From Lachnospiraceae bacterium (GTDB lineage: Bacteria; Bacillota_A; Clostridia; Lachnospirales; Lachnospiraceae): 5,266 nt of DNA. The notes below the pieces were generated by a model. It was not told the origin of the DNA and searched no databases. It saw only the letters and a list, made by a program, of their open reading frames with translations. This document shows positions 1 through 5,266 of the stretch, in pieces. A program made the position numbers and the translations under genes. How positions within the stretch are numbered: the stretch's first letter is position 1; every line of letters begins with the position of its first letter. The stretch is from positions 1 to 5,266 of the forward strand of contig JAGDBR010000356.1 of NCBI GenBank assembly GCA_017958935.1, read 5' to 3'.

Positions 1-779
1 AGAAGTCCAAGGGCACGAAGGTCTTCGCGCTGGGCGGCAAGATCCACAACACCGGCCTCGTTGAGATCCCGATGGGCACGACGCTCCGCGAGATCATCGA
101 GAACATCGGCGGCGGCATCCCGAACGGCAAGAAGTTCAAGGCCGCGCAGACCGGCGGCCCGTCCGGCGGCTGCATCCCGGTCTCCCTGATCGACACCCCG
201 GTCGACTATGACAACCTGACGGCCATCGGCTGCATGATGGGTTCCGGCGGTCTGATCGTCATGGACGAAGACAACTGCATGGTCGACATGGCGAAGTTCT
301 TCCTGAACTTCACGGCCGACGAGTCCTGCGGCAAGTGCACCCCGTGCCGTGTCGGCACGCGCAGGATGCTCGAGATCCTTGACAAGATCACGTCCGGCCA
401 GGGCGAGATGGAAGACCTCGACAAGCTCGAAGAACTGGCGAAATACATTAAAGAGAACTCGCTCTGCGGCCTGGGTCAGACGGCCCCGAACCCGGTCCTT
501 GCGACCCTGCGGTTCTTCCGCGACGAGTATGTCGCCCATATCGTGGAGAAACGGTGCCCGGCCGGCGTGTGCAAGGATCTGCTGACCTACACGATCGACA
601 AGGACCGCTGCATCGGCTGCGGCCTGTGCGCGCGCAACTGCCCGGTCAACGCGATCGAAAAGACCGATTACGTCGCGCCGAATCACAAGCTCGCGTCCTA
701 CGCGATCGATGCCGCGAAGTGCATCAAGTGCGGCGCCTGCATGGCCAACTGCAAGGTCAAGGCCATTTCGAAACGGTAA
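1..779 (+). CDS. hydB: Electron-bifurcating [FeFe]-hydrogenase FMN/NADH subunit (HydB/HndC, NuoF-like), 5'-truncated
   Basis: The reading frame is open from base 3 to the TAA at 777-779 (258 residues), so the gene enters from the left; the ATG at 72 is internal because conserved NuoF-type sequence ([20 protein letters not shown]) precedes it in frame. Visible parts in order are the SLBB-type region with GGPSGGC (about 150-175), the NuoF iron-sulfur motif CGKCTPC at 327-347 with its fourth cysteine in LCGLG at 465-467, a conserved KRCPAGVC stretch, and a C-terminal two-[4Fe-4S] ferredoxin module with CX2CX2CX3C motifs at 609-641 and 720-752. The FMN and NADH Rossmann part is outside the window, so its presence is inferred from the family. 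In this family the subunit oxidises or reduces NAD(H) and passes electrons to the ferredoxin clusters and the catalytic subunit in the cytoplasm. The hydA gene 18 nt downstream favours a hydrogenase subunit over a formate dehydrogenase diaphorase or complex I NuoF. Confidence 0.93.
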   Translation, partial: KSKGTKVFALGGKIHNTGLVEIPMGTTLREIIENIGGGIPNGKKFKAAQTGGPSGGCIPVSLIDTPVDYDNLTAIGCMMGSGGLIVMDEDNCMVDMAKFFLNFTADESCGKCTPCRVGTRRMLEILDKITSGQGEMEDLDKLEELAKYIKENSLCGLGQTAPNPVLATLRFFRDEYVAHIVEKRCPAGVCKDLLTYTIDKDRCIGCGLCARNCPVNAIEKTDYVAPNHKLASYAIDAAKCIKCGACMANCKVKAISKR

Positions 780-781
780 GG

Positions 782-788
782 AAAGGAG
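782..788 (+). promoter_or_regulatory. Ribosome binding site of hydA
   Basis: AAAGGAG lies nine bases before the ATG at 798, inside the 18-nt gap after the hydB stop. It supports that ATG over the methionine three codons later. The gap has no room for a separate promoter, so hydA is read from the hydB transcript. Confidence 0.8.
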
Positions 789-797
789 ACAGCAGAC

Positions 798-2567
798 ATG
801 GCTGAAATGTTGAATTTAACGATCAATGGTGTGGCTGTTTCCGCACCGAAAGGCTCCACGATCCTCGAAGCCGCGCGTCTTGCCGGCGTCGAGATCCCGA
901 CCCTTTGCTTCATGAAAGACATCAACGAGATCGGCGCCTGCCGCATCTGCGTTGTGGAGGCCAACGAAGGCCGCGGTTTCCGCATCGTGACGTCCTGCGT
1001 CTATCCGGTGTCGGAGGGCATGGAGGTCCGCACGAACTCCGCGAAAGTCCAGAATGCCCGCAAGACCACGCTGGAGCTGATGCTCTCCATGCACAACAAG
1101 GAGTGCTTGAGCTGCGTGCGTTCCACGAACTGCGAGCTCCAGAAGCTCTGCCGCGAGTACGGCGTCGAAGAGAATACGTTCAAGGGCTTCCGCCCCGAGT
1201 ATGAGATCGACCGCTCCGCGGCGCACCTCGTCCGCGACAATAACAAGTGCATCCTTTGCCGCCGCTGCGTGGCCGTCTGCAACCAGCAGTTCGTGTCCGT
1301 CATCGGCGCGAACGACCGCGGCATCGACACGAACATCGGCCAGGCCTTCGACCTGCCGCTGAACAACGTGCCCTGCATTTCCTGCGGACAGTGCACGGTC
1401 GTCTGCCCGACGGGCGCCCTGACCGAAAAGGACGACACCCCGAAGGTCTGGGAAGCCCTGGCGGATCCGACCAAGACCGTCATCGTGCAGACCGCTCCGG
1501 CGATCCGCGCGACGCTCGGCGAATTCTTCGGCATGCCGGTCGGCACGAACGTCGAAGGCAAGATGGCCGCGGCGCTTCGCCGCTTAGGCTTCGACAAGGT
1601 CTTCGACACCGATTTTGCGGCCGACCTGACGATCGTCGAGGAAGCGAACGAGCTCATCGAACGTGTGAAGGAAGGCGGCGTGCTGCCGATGATCACTTCC
1701 TGCTCGCCGGGCTGGGTCAAGTTCTGTGAATTCTATTATCCGGACCTGCTGCCGCATCTGTCCTCCTGCAAGTCGCCTCACGAAATGGAAGGCGCCCTGG
1801 TCAAGACCTACTGGGCGGAGAAGAACGGCATCGATCCGAAGGACATCGTGGTCGTTTCCGTCATGCCGTGTACGGCGAAGAAGTTCGAGATCGGCCGCGA
1901 GGACGAGTCCGCTTCCGGTTATCCGGACGTCGACATCGCGATCACGACGAGAGAGCTCGGCCGCATGATCGAGCGCGCAGGCATCCGCTTCACGAACCTT
2001 CCGGACGAGGACTTCGACAGCCCGCTGTCCGAGGACACCGGCGCAGCCGTCATTTTCGGCGCGACCGGCGGCGTCATGGAAGCGGCGCTCCGTACCGCGA
2101 ACGACTGGATCAGCGGCGAAGACGCTTCGGAAGTCGATTACGAGGCGGTCCGCGGCACGCTCGGCTTGAAGCAGGCGTCCGTGAACATCAAGGGCCTCGG
2201 CGAGGTCAAGGTGGCGGTCGCTTCCGGCGCCGCGGCGGCGAAGGTCGTCATGGACCAGCTCGCGGCGGGCAATCCGGCCGGCTGGACCTTCATCGAGATC
2301 ATGGGCTGCCCGGGCGGCTGCGTGAACGGCGGCGGCCAGCCTTATCAGCCGCAGTACGTACGCGATTCCGTCGACCTGAAGGCGCTGCGCGCGAAGGCCC
2401 TGTACGATCAGGACCGCGGCATGACGCTCAGGAAGTCCCATCAGTCGGCGGCGATCCTCGAGCTTTACGGTGAGGGCAAGTGGTATGAAGGCTTCGGCAA
2501 GGGCCGTGCGCATCACGATCTCCACACCTCTTACGTGAAACGCGAGAAGTTTGACTACAAGAAGTAA
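798..2567 (+). CDS. hydA: [FeFe]-hydrogenase catalytic subunit of the bifurcating complex (HydA/HndD)
   Basis: This complete 589-residue protein reduces protons or oxidises H2 at an H-cluster. Domains in order: N-terminal [2Fe-2S] domain (Cys37, 48, 51, 67); NuoG-like His-Cys [4Fe-4S] site (His99, Cys103, 106, 112); two-[4Fe-4S] ferredoxin domain (Cys151/154/157/161 and Cys193/196/199/203); H-domain with L1 TSCSPGW (300-306), L2 MPCTAKKFE (356-364) and L3 EIMGCPGGCVNGGGQP (500-515); then the small-subunit-like tail (about 525-585). By residue spacing against what I recall of Clostridium CpI, the proton-relay residues (Cys302, Glu282, Glu285, Arg289, Ser322) are kept. L1 has Ser303 where TSCCPGW enzymes have the second cysteine. 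The length and modules match the M3-type HydA of HydABC/HndABCD complexes, and the adjacent hydB supports the bifurcating assignment. There is no signal peptide, so it is cytoplasmic. The first codons are less GC-rich than the rest. Of 31 arginine codons, 24 are CGC and none is CGG, which fits high expression. Confidence 0.96.
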   Translation: MAEMLNLTINGVAVSAPKGSTILEAARLAGVEIPTLCFMKDINEIGACRICVVEANEGRGFRIVTSCVYPVSEGMEVRTNSAKVQNARKTTLELMLSMHNKECLSCVRSTNCELQKLCREYGVEENTFKGFRPEYEIDRSAAHLVRDNNKCILCRRCVAVCNQQFVSVIGANDRGIDTNIGQAFDLPLNNVPCISCGQCTVVCPTGALTEKDDTPKVWEALADPTKTVIVQTAPAIRATLGEFFGMPVGTNVEGKMAAALRRLGFDKVFDTDFAADLTIVEEANELIERVKEGGVLPMITSCSPGWVKFCEFYYPDLLPHLSSCKSPHEMEGALVKTYWAEKNGIDPKDIVVVSVMPCTAKKFEIGREDESASGYPDVDIAITTRELGRMIERAGIRFTNLPDEDFDSPLSEDTGAAVIFGATGGVMEAALRTANDWISGEDASEVDYEAVRGTLGLKQASVNIKGLGEVKVAVASGAAAAKVVMDQLAAGNPAGWTFIEIMGCPGGCVNGGGQPYQPQYVRDSVDLKALRAKALYDQDRGMTLRKSHQSAAILELYGEGKWYEGFGKGRAHHDLHTSYVKREKFDYKK

Positions 2568-2577
2568 TGCAAAACAG

Positions 2578-2584
2578 AAGGAGG
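2578..2584 (+). promoter_or_regulatory. Possible hairpin-bridged ribosome binding site for the MutS-like gene
   Basis: AAGGAGG is the only good Shine-Dalgarno sequence before the ATG at 2614, but it lies about 29 bases away in linear distance. With the terminator hairpin folded, the unpaired AAGGA (2578-2582) would sit about ten bases from the ATG (2604-2613), which is usable spacing. The last two G's of the motif belong to the stem. The alternative is that translation starts weakly without a Shine-Dalgarno sequence. This is inference from spacing only. Confidence 0.35.
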
Positions 2585-2610
2585 GGCTGTCTTGAACAGC
2601 CCCTTTTTTT
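2583..2610 (+). terminator. Rho-independent terminator of the hydrogenase operon
   Basis: GGGGCTGT (2583-2590) pairs perfectly with ACAGCCCC (2596-2603) around the five-base loop CTTGA, followed by seven T's (2604-2610). It begins 15 bases after the hydA stop, as expected for the end of the hyd operon. The next gene's ATG at 2614 is three bases beyond the T tract, so any transcript of that gene from upstream must read through this hairpin. Confidence 0.9.
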
Positions 2611-2613
2611 ACC

Positions 2614-4311
2614 ATGACGAAAGAACAGATCTTTTTTCTGACGGCGGGCCTGATCCTGGCCGCCGTCGTCATCTACATGCTGGTCACCTCGAAGACCCGG
2701 AAGCGCAGAAGGCTGCTGGGGCGCGTTCGCGCGCTCTACGGACAGGTGCCGAACCGGGAGTACAGCTCGGAAGAACTGGAGAAGATCCGGAGCTTCTTTG
2801 ATGCCGTGCACGAACCGGACCGTTTCGCGATCGACGACATCACCTGGAACGACCTGTCGATGGACCGGATCTTCATCGCGATGAACCATACCTTCTCGTC
2901 GGTCGGCGAAGAAGTGCTGTACGCGATGCTGCGGGAGCCGGTCTTCGACGAAGCGGAGCTTCGGGAACGCGACAGGCTCGCGAAGTTCTTCGCTGAGAAC
3001 ACAGCGCTTCGCGAGGAGCTTTCCGTCGACTTTTCGATGATCGGGCGGACACGCAAATACGCGCTGATCCGGTTCCTGTCGAATTTCCGCGAGCTGAGAC
3101 TGAAGCCCGACTGGATCCACCTGCTGCCGGTCGCGCTGCTCGTCGTCGCCGTCGTGCTGATCATCACGGTCCCGCAGATGGGCGTCCTCGCGCTGATCAC
3201 GGCGGTCGTCGTGAACCTCTACACCTACTATAAGCAGAAGGGTGACGTAGAGCCCTATTATTACTCGCTGTCCGCGATGACCTACCTGACCGACAGCGCG
3301 CTGAAGATCGCGCGGCACGACGCGCCGGAGCTGAGGAAGTATACCGAAAAGCTGCTTCAGGACACGGCGAACGTCCGGTCGCTGCGGCGTTCGCTCGGCC
3401 TGCTGGGCGGGAGCGCGTCCGGCGGCACGGCTGGCGACATCCTGTCGGTCTTCCTCGATTACATCCGGATGCTGACGCATTTCGATTTCATCGTGTTCAA
3501 CCGGATGGTCCGTCTCGTGCGGAACGAAGAGGACCGCCTGATCAGCCTGATGAAGACGATGGGCTATATCGAGGCGATGATCGCGATCGCGTCCTACCGC
3601 GAGAGCCTGCCGTTCTACTGCACGCTGGAGCATTCCGGCAAGGAGGAGCTTATGCTCCGGAACGGCTATCATCCGCTGCTGAAGGCGCCGGTCGCGAATT
3701 CCGTCGAGACGGAGCGGCCGATCCTGATCACGGGCTCGAACGCCTCCGGCAAGTCGACTTTCCTGAAGATGACGGCGCTGAACGCGCTGTTCGCCCAGAC
3801 AGTAAACACGGTCTGTGCGGGCAGCATCCGGATGCCGTTCTACCGGATCTATTCCTCCATGATGCTGACGGATTCGCTCGAGACGAACGAGTCTTACTAC
3901 ATGGTGGAGATCCGTTCGATCAAAAGGATCATGGACGCGGCCGAAGGCGAGCCGCGTGCCCTGTGCTTCGTGGACGAGGTGCTGCGCGGCACGAATACGG
4001 TCGAGCGCATCGCGGCGTCCTCGCAGATCCTGAAAAGCCTGGCAGAACAGCACGTCATGGCTTTCGCGGCGACGCATGACATCGAGCTGACGGACATGCT
4101 GGCAAATCATTTCGACAATTATCACTTCGAAGAAGAGATCGTCGACGGCAGCATCCATTTCAGCTACAAACTGCTGGACGGGAAGGCGCACACGCGGAAC
4201 GCGATCCGCCTCCTGAGCATCATGGGCTATGACGAAAGCGTCATCGAGAGCGCAGAGCAGACCGCGGAGCATTTCATGGAGGAGGGGACATGGCCGGTCT
4301 TGCAAAAGTAG
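2614..4311 (+). CDS. Membrane-anchored MutS-family ATPase (not canonical MutS/MutS2)
   Basis: This 565-residue protein has a MutS-type ATPase domain at its C-terminus. Visible motifs: GYHPLL (351-356), Walker A GSNASGKST (374-382), the SLETNESYY signature-like region (421-429), Walker B CFVDEVLRGTNT (451-462, Asp454-Glu455), ATHD switch (486-489) and YKLLDGKAHTRNAIRLL near the end. Residues 91-110 (SSVGEEVLYAMLREPV) resemble the start of the MutS core domain. Hydrophobic segments at about 6-24, 170-186 and 189-206 look like membrane helices; KTRKRRR after the first suggests the ATPase faces the cytoplasm. It lacks the MutS mismatch-binding domain with its Phe-X-Glu motif and the MutS2 Smr domain, so classical mismatch repair is unlikely. 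Such proteins are usually annotated only as MutS-related, and I know of no established function. An in-frame TGA at 2593-2595 rules out starts further upstream. The gene overlaps rnhA by 22 nt. It uses CGG for 19 of 42 arginines, unlike hydA. Confidence 0.88.
   Translation: MTKEQIFFLTAGLILAAVVIYMLVTSKTRKRRRLLGRVRALYGQVPNREYSSEELEKIRSFFDAVHEPDRFAIDDITWNDLSMDRIFIAMNHTFSSVGEEVLYAMLREPVFDEAELRERDRLAKFFAENTALREELSVDFSMIGRTRKYALIRFLSNFRELRLKPDWIHLLPVALLVVAVVLIITVPQMGVLALITAVVVNLYTYYKQKGDVEPYYYSLSAMTYLTDSALKIARHDAPELRKYTEKLLQDTANVRSLRRSLGLLGGSASGGTAGDILSVFLDYIRMLTHFDFIVFNRMVRLVRNEEDRLISLMKTMGYIEAMIAIASYRESLPFYCTLEHSGKEELMLRNGYHPLLKAPVANSVETERPILITGSNASGKSTFLKMTALNALFAQTVNTVCAGSIRMPFYRIYSSMMLTDSLETNESYYMVEIRSIKRIMDAAEGEPRALCFVDEVLRGTNTVERIAASSQILKSLAEQHVMAFAATHDIELTDMLANHFDNYHFEEEIVDGSIHFSYKLLDGKAHTRNAIRLLSIMGYDESVIESAEQTAEHFMEEGTWPVLQK
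4278..4287 (+). promoter_or_regulatory. Ribosome binding site of rnhA inside the MutS-like gene
   Basis: GGAGGAGGGG lies within the last codons of the MutS-like gene, ending two bases before the ATG at 4290 and offering GGAGG cores four or seven bases from it. It fixes the rnhA start and the 22-nt overlap, and suggests that ribosomes finishing the upstream gene help start rnhA. Confidence 0.8.
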
Positions 4312-4760
4312 AGATCTACACGGACGGCGCGTGTTCCGGCAACCCCGGCCCGGGCGGCTACGGCGTCGTGCTCCGTTACACGGACAGGAAAGGCGTCCTG
4401 CACGAGAAGGAACTTTCCGCCGGCTTTCCGGAGACGACGAACAACCGGATGGAGGTCTCTGCGGCGATCGCCGGCCTGAAGGAGCTCACAAGGCCCTGCA
4501 GGGTCGAACTCTACTCCGATTCCCAGTATCTGTGCAAAGCCTTCAACGAGGGCTGGATCCGGACCTGGCAGGCGGAGAATTTCAGGCGCGGCAAACGGAA
4601 CGAAGTGCAGAACATCGACCTTTGGGAGGAACTTCTGAAGGCCATGGAACCGCACGAAGTGACGTTCATCTGGGTGAAGGGACACGCCGGGAACCCGGTC
4701 AACGAGCGGTGCGACCGACTTGCCGTCGCGGCCTATGAAGCGCTTGAAGAAAAAGAATAA
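4290..4760 (+). CDS. rnhA: Ribonuclease HI
   Basis: This 156-residue enzyme cleaves the RNA strand of RNA:DNA hybrids in the cytoplasm, removing R-loops and lagging-strand primers. The whole catalytic set is present: Asp12 in IYTDGACSGNPGPGGYG, Glu55 in TTNNRMEVSAAI, Asp77 in YSDSQYL, His132 in VKGHAGNP and Asp142 in NERCDRLA. The segment around 92-104 (TWQAENFRRGKRN) matches the basic-protrusion region of the Escherichia coli type, which helps bind the hybrid. The length equals that of E. coli RNase HI (about 155), so there is no extra hybrid-binding domain and no truncation. The start overlaps the end of the MutS-like gene by 22 nt, after a strong GGAGG site, so the two are probably made together. 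No terminator is visible after its TAA. Confidence 0.97.
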   Translation: MAGLAKVEIYTDGACSGNPGPGGYGVVLRYTDRKGVLHEKELSAGFPETTNNRMEVSAAIAGLKELTRPCRVELYSDSQYLCKAFNEGWIRTWQAENFRRGKRNEVQNIDLWEELLKAMEPHEVTFIWVKGHAGNPVNERCDRLAVAAYEALEEKE

Positions 4761-4772
4761 GTATGCTATGCT
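4744..4772 (+). promoter_or_regulatory. Candidate housekeeping promoter for rmlA
   Basis: TTGAAG (4744-4749, matching TTGACA at four of six positions) is 17 bases from TATGCT (4767-4772, four of six against TATAAT). A TG at 4764-4765 gives an extended -10. Transcription would start near 4779, leaving a leader of about 27 nt. The -35 box is in the last codons of rnhA. The TATGCT box occurs twice in overlapping form (4762-4772). This is a match by eye only; readthrough from rnhA is also possible. Confidence 0.45.
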
Positions 4773-4793
4773 TTGACTAGCAATGAGTTTTTC

Positions 4794-4800
4794 AGGAGGG
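4794..4800 (+). promoter_or_regulatory. Ribosome binding site of rmlA
   Basis: AGGAGGG ends five bases before the ATG at 4806. Another ATG at 4801 directly abuts the site and is in a different frame, so the spacing selects 4806, which also begins the conserved MKGIILAGG. Confidence 0.85.
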
Positions 4801-4805
4801 ATGCC

Positions 4806-5266
4806 ATGAAGGGTATTATCTTGGCGGGCGGATCGGGCACCCGGCTGTATCCGCTGACGAAGGTGACTTCCAAACAATTGCTGCCCATCTACGACAAGCC
4901 GATGATCTATTATCCGCTGTCCGTGCTGATGATGGCGAATATCCGCGACATTCTGATCATTTCCACGCCCGACGACACGCCGCGTTTCGAAGAACTTCTG
5001 GGCGACGGCAGCCGTTTCGGCGTGCATCTTTCCTATGCGGTCCAGCCTTCGCCGGACGGCCTCGCGCAGGCATTCATCATCGGTGAAGAGTTCATCGGGG
5101 ACGATTCGGTCGCGATGATCCTCGGCGACAACATTTTCCACGGCCACGGCCTGCGTGCGCGCGTGCGCCAGGCGGCGCAGCGCGAATCCGGCGCCACGGT
5201 CTTCGGTTACTACGTCGACGACCCGGAGCGCTTCGGCATCGTCGAGTTCGACAAGAACGGAAAGGC
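4806..5266 (+). CDS. rmlA: Glucose-1-phosphate thymidylyltransferase (RmlA/RfbA), 3'-truncated
   Basis: The first 153 codons of a protein that is usually about 290 residues are present; the frame stays open to the right edge. The enzyme makes dTDP-glucose from dTTP and glucose-1-phosphate, the first step towards dTDP-L-rhamnose and related sugars for cell-surface polysaccharides. The N-terminal nucleotide-binding signature [20 protein letters not shown] (8-27) carries the catalytic-type Arg13 and Lys23. [10 protein letters not shown] (30-39), [11 protein letters not shown] (80-90), the metal-binding LGDNIFHG (106-113, Asp108) and FGIVEFD (143-149) are all typical of RmlA. They favour it over UTP-glucose (GalU) or CTP-glucose (RfbF) relatives. 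A 45-nt gap with its own candidate promoter separates it from rnhA, so it probably starts a new operon; rmlC, rmlB and rmlD would be the expected next genes. Confidence 0.93.
   Translation, partial: MKGIILAGGSGTRLYPLTKVTSKQLLPIYDKPMIYYPLSVLMMANIRDILIISTPDDTPRFEELLGDGSRFGVHLSYAVQPSPDGLAQAFIIGEEFIGDDSVAMILGDNIFHGHGLRARVRQAAQRESGATVFGYYVDDPERFGIVEFDKNGK

Noticed and set aside
72..74. ATG as a possible start of the first gene
   Set aside because: The frame is open and conserved upstream to base 3, and NuoF-type proteins need the missing N-terminal FMN/NADH domain, so this is an internal methionine.
2551..2579. TTGACT at 2551-2556 as the -35 box of a promoter for the MutS-like gene
   Set aside because: No acceptable -10 box lies 15-18 bases downstream; the sequence there is AACAGA-like.
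1584..2672. A 362-codon minus-strand frame opposite hydA
   Set aside because: It shows no family motifs, and the plus strand carries all the H-cluster motifs. It is an antisense shadow of biased codons.
2592..2801. TTG start close to the AGGAGG at 2579-2584, giving a 69-codon frame
   Set aside because: The Shine-Dalgarno spacing is attractive, but the product shows no recognisable domain and shadows the MutS-like frame, and the start lies in the terminator loop.
2428..4305. A 625-codon open frame on the minus strand, opposite the MutS-like gene
   Set aside because: Its translation is rich in Arg, His and Asp with no recognisable domain. It lies exactly antisense to a clear MutS ATPase and also covers the terminator and the hydA end. 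High third-position GC commonly removes stops from such frames.
4494..4503. Ten-base perfect palindrome CCCTGCAGGG within rnhA
   Set aside because: It lies in a coding region, has no repeat partner or flanking structure, and is expected by chance in GC-rich DNA.
4227..5147. A 306-codon minus-strand frame spanning rnhA and rmlA
   Set aside because: It crosses two genes of known families and their gap with no motif of its own.

Overview
The window is GC-rich with strong third-position G/C bias, and every gene lies on the + strand. It carries the 3' part of an electron-bifurcating [FeFe]-hydrogenase operon, then a separate cluster of a membrane-anchored MutS-type ATPase, ribonuclease HI and the start of a dTDP-sugar gene. 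A HydB/HydA-type trimeric hydrogenase, strong AGGAGG ribosome sites and a hairpin plus T-tract terminator fit an obligately fermentative anaerobe. My best guess is a high-GC member of the Bacillota (Clostridia in the broad sense). The species cannot be named from this sequence.

Positions 1-2610: a 5'-truncated hydB/hndC-like gene (FMN/NADH subunit with a C-terminal two-cluster ferredoxin domain) is followed 18 nt later by a complete hydA/hndD-like catalytic subunit of 589 residues. An 8-bp hairpin with seven T's ends the operon. Together with a NuoE-like third subunit, presumably encoded upstream of the window, these would form a complex that couples NADH and reduced ferredoxin to H2.

Positions 2614-4760: a 565-residue protein has three predicted membrane segments and a C-terminal MutS-family ATPase domain, but no mismatch-recognition domain. 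Its last 22 nt overlap the start of rnhA (ribonuclease HI, all catalytic residues present). The two genes look translationally coupled. The ATG of the MutS-like gene sits only three bases after the hydrogenase terminator's T tract, and the nearest Shine-Dalgarno sequence is on the far side of the hairpin.

Positions 4761-5266: a 45-nt gap with a plausible extended -10 promoter precedes the first 153 codons of rmlA/rfbA (glucose-1-phosphate thymidylyltransferase), which runs off the right edge. This probably begins a dTDP-rhamnose or other surface-polysaccharide operon.

No RNA genes, mobile elements or CRISPR arrays were seen. No stretch over 300 bases lacks a gene. Most of the content belongs to known families. 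The least ordinary parts are the terminator/start junction near 2578-2616, the membrane MutS-RNase HI pair, and the serine in the hydrogenase L1 motif.
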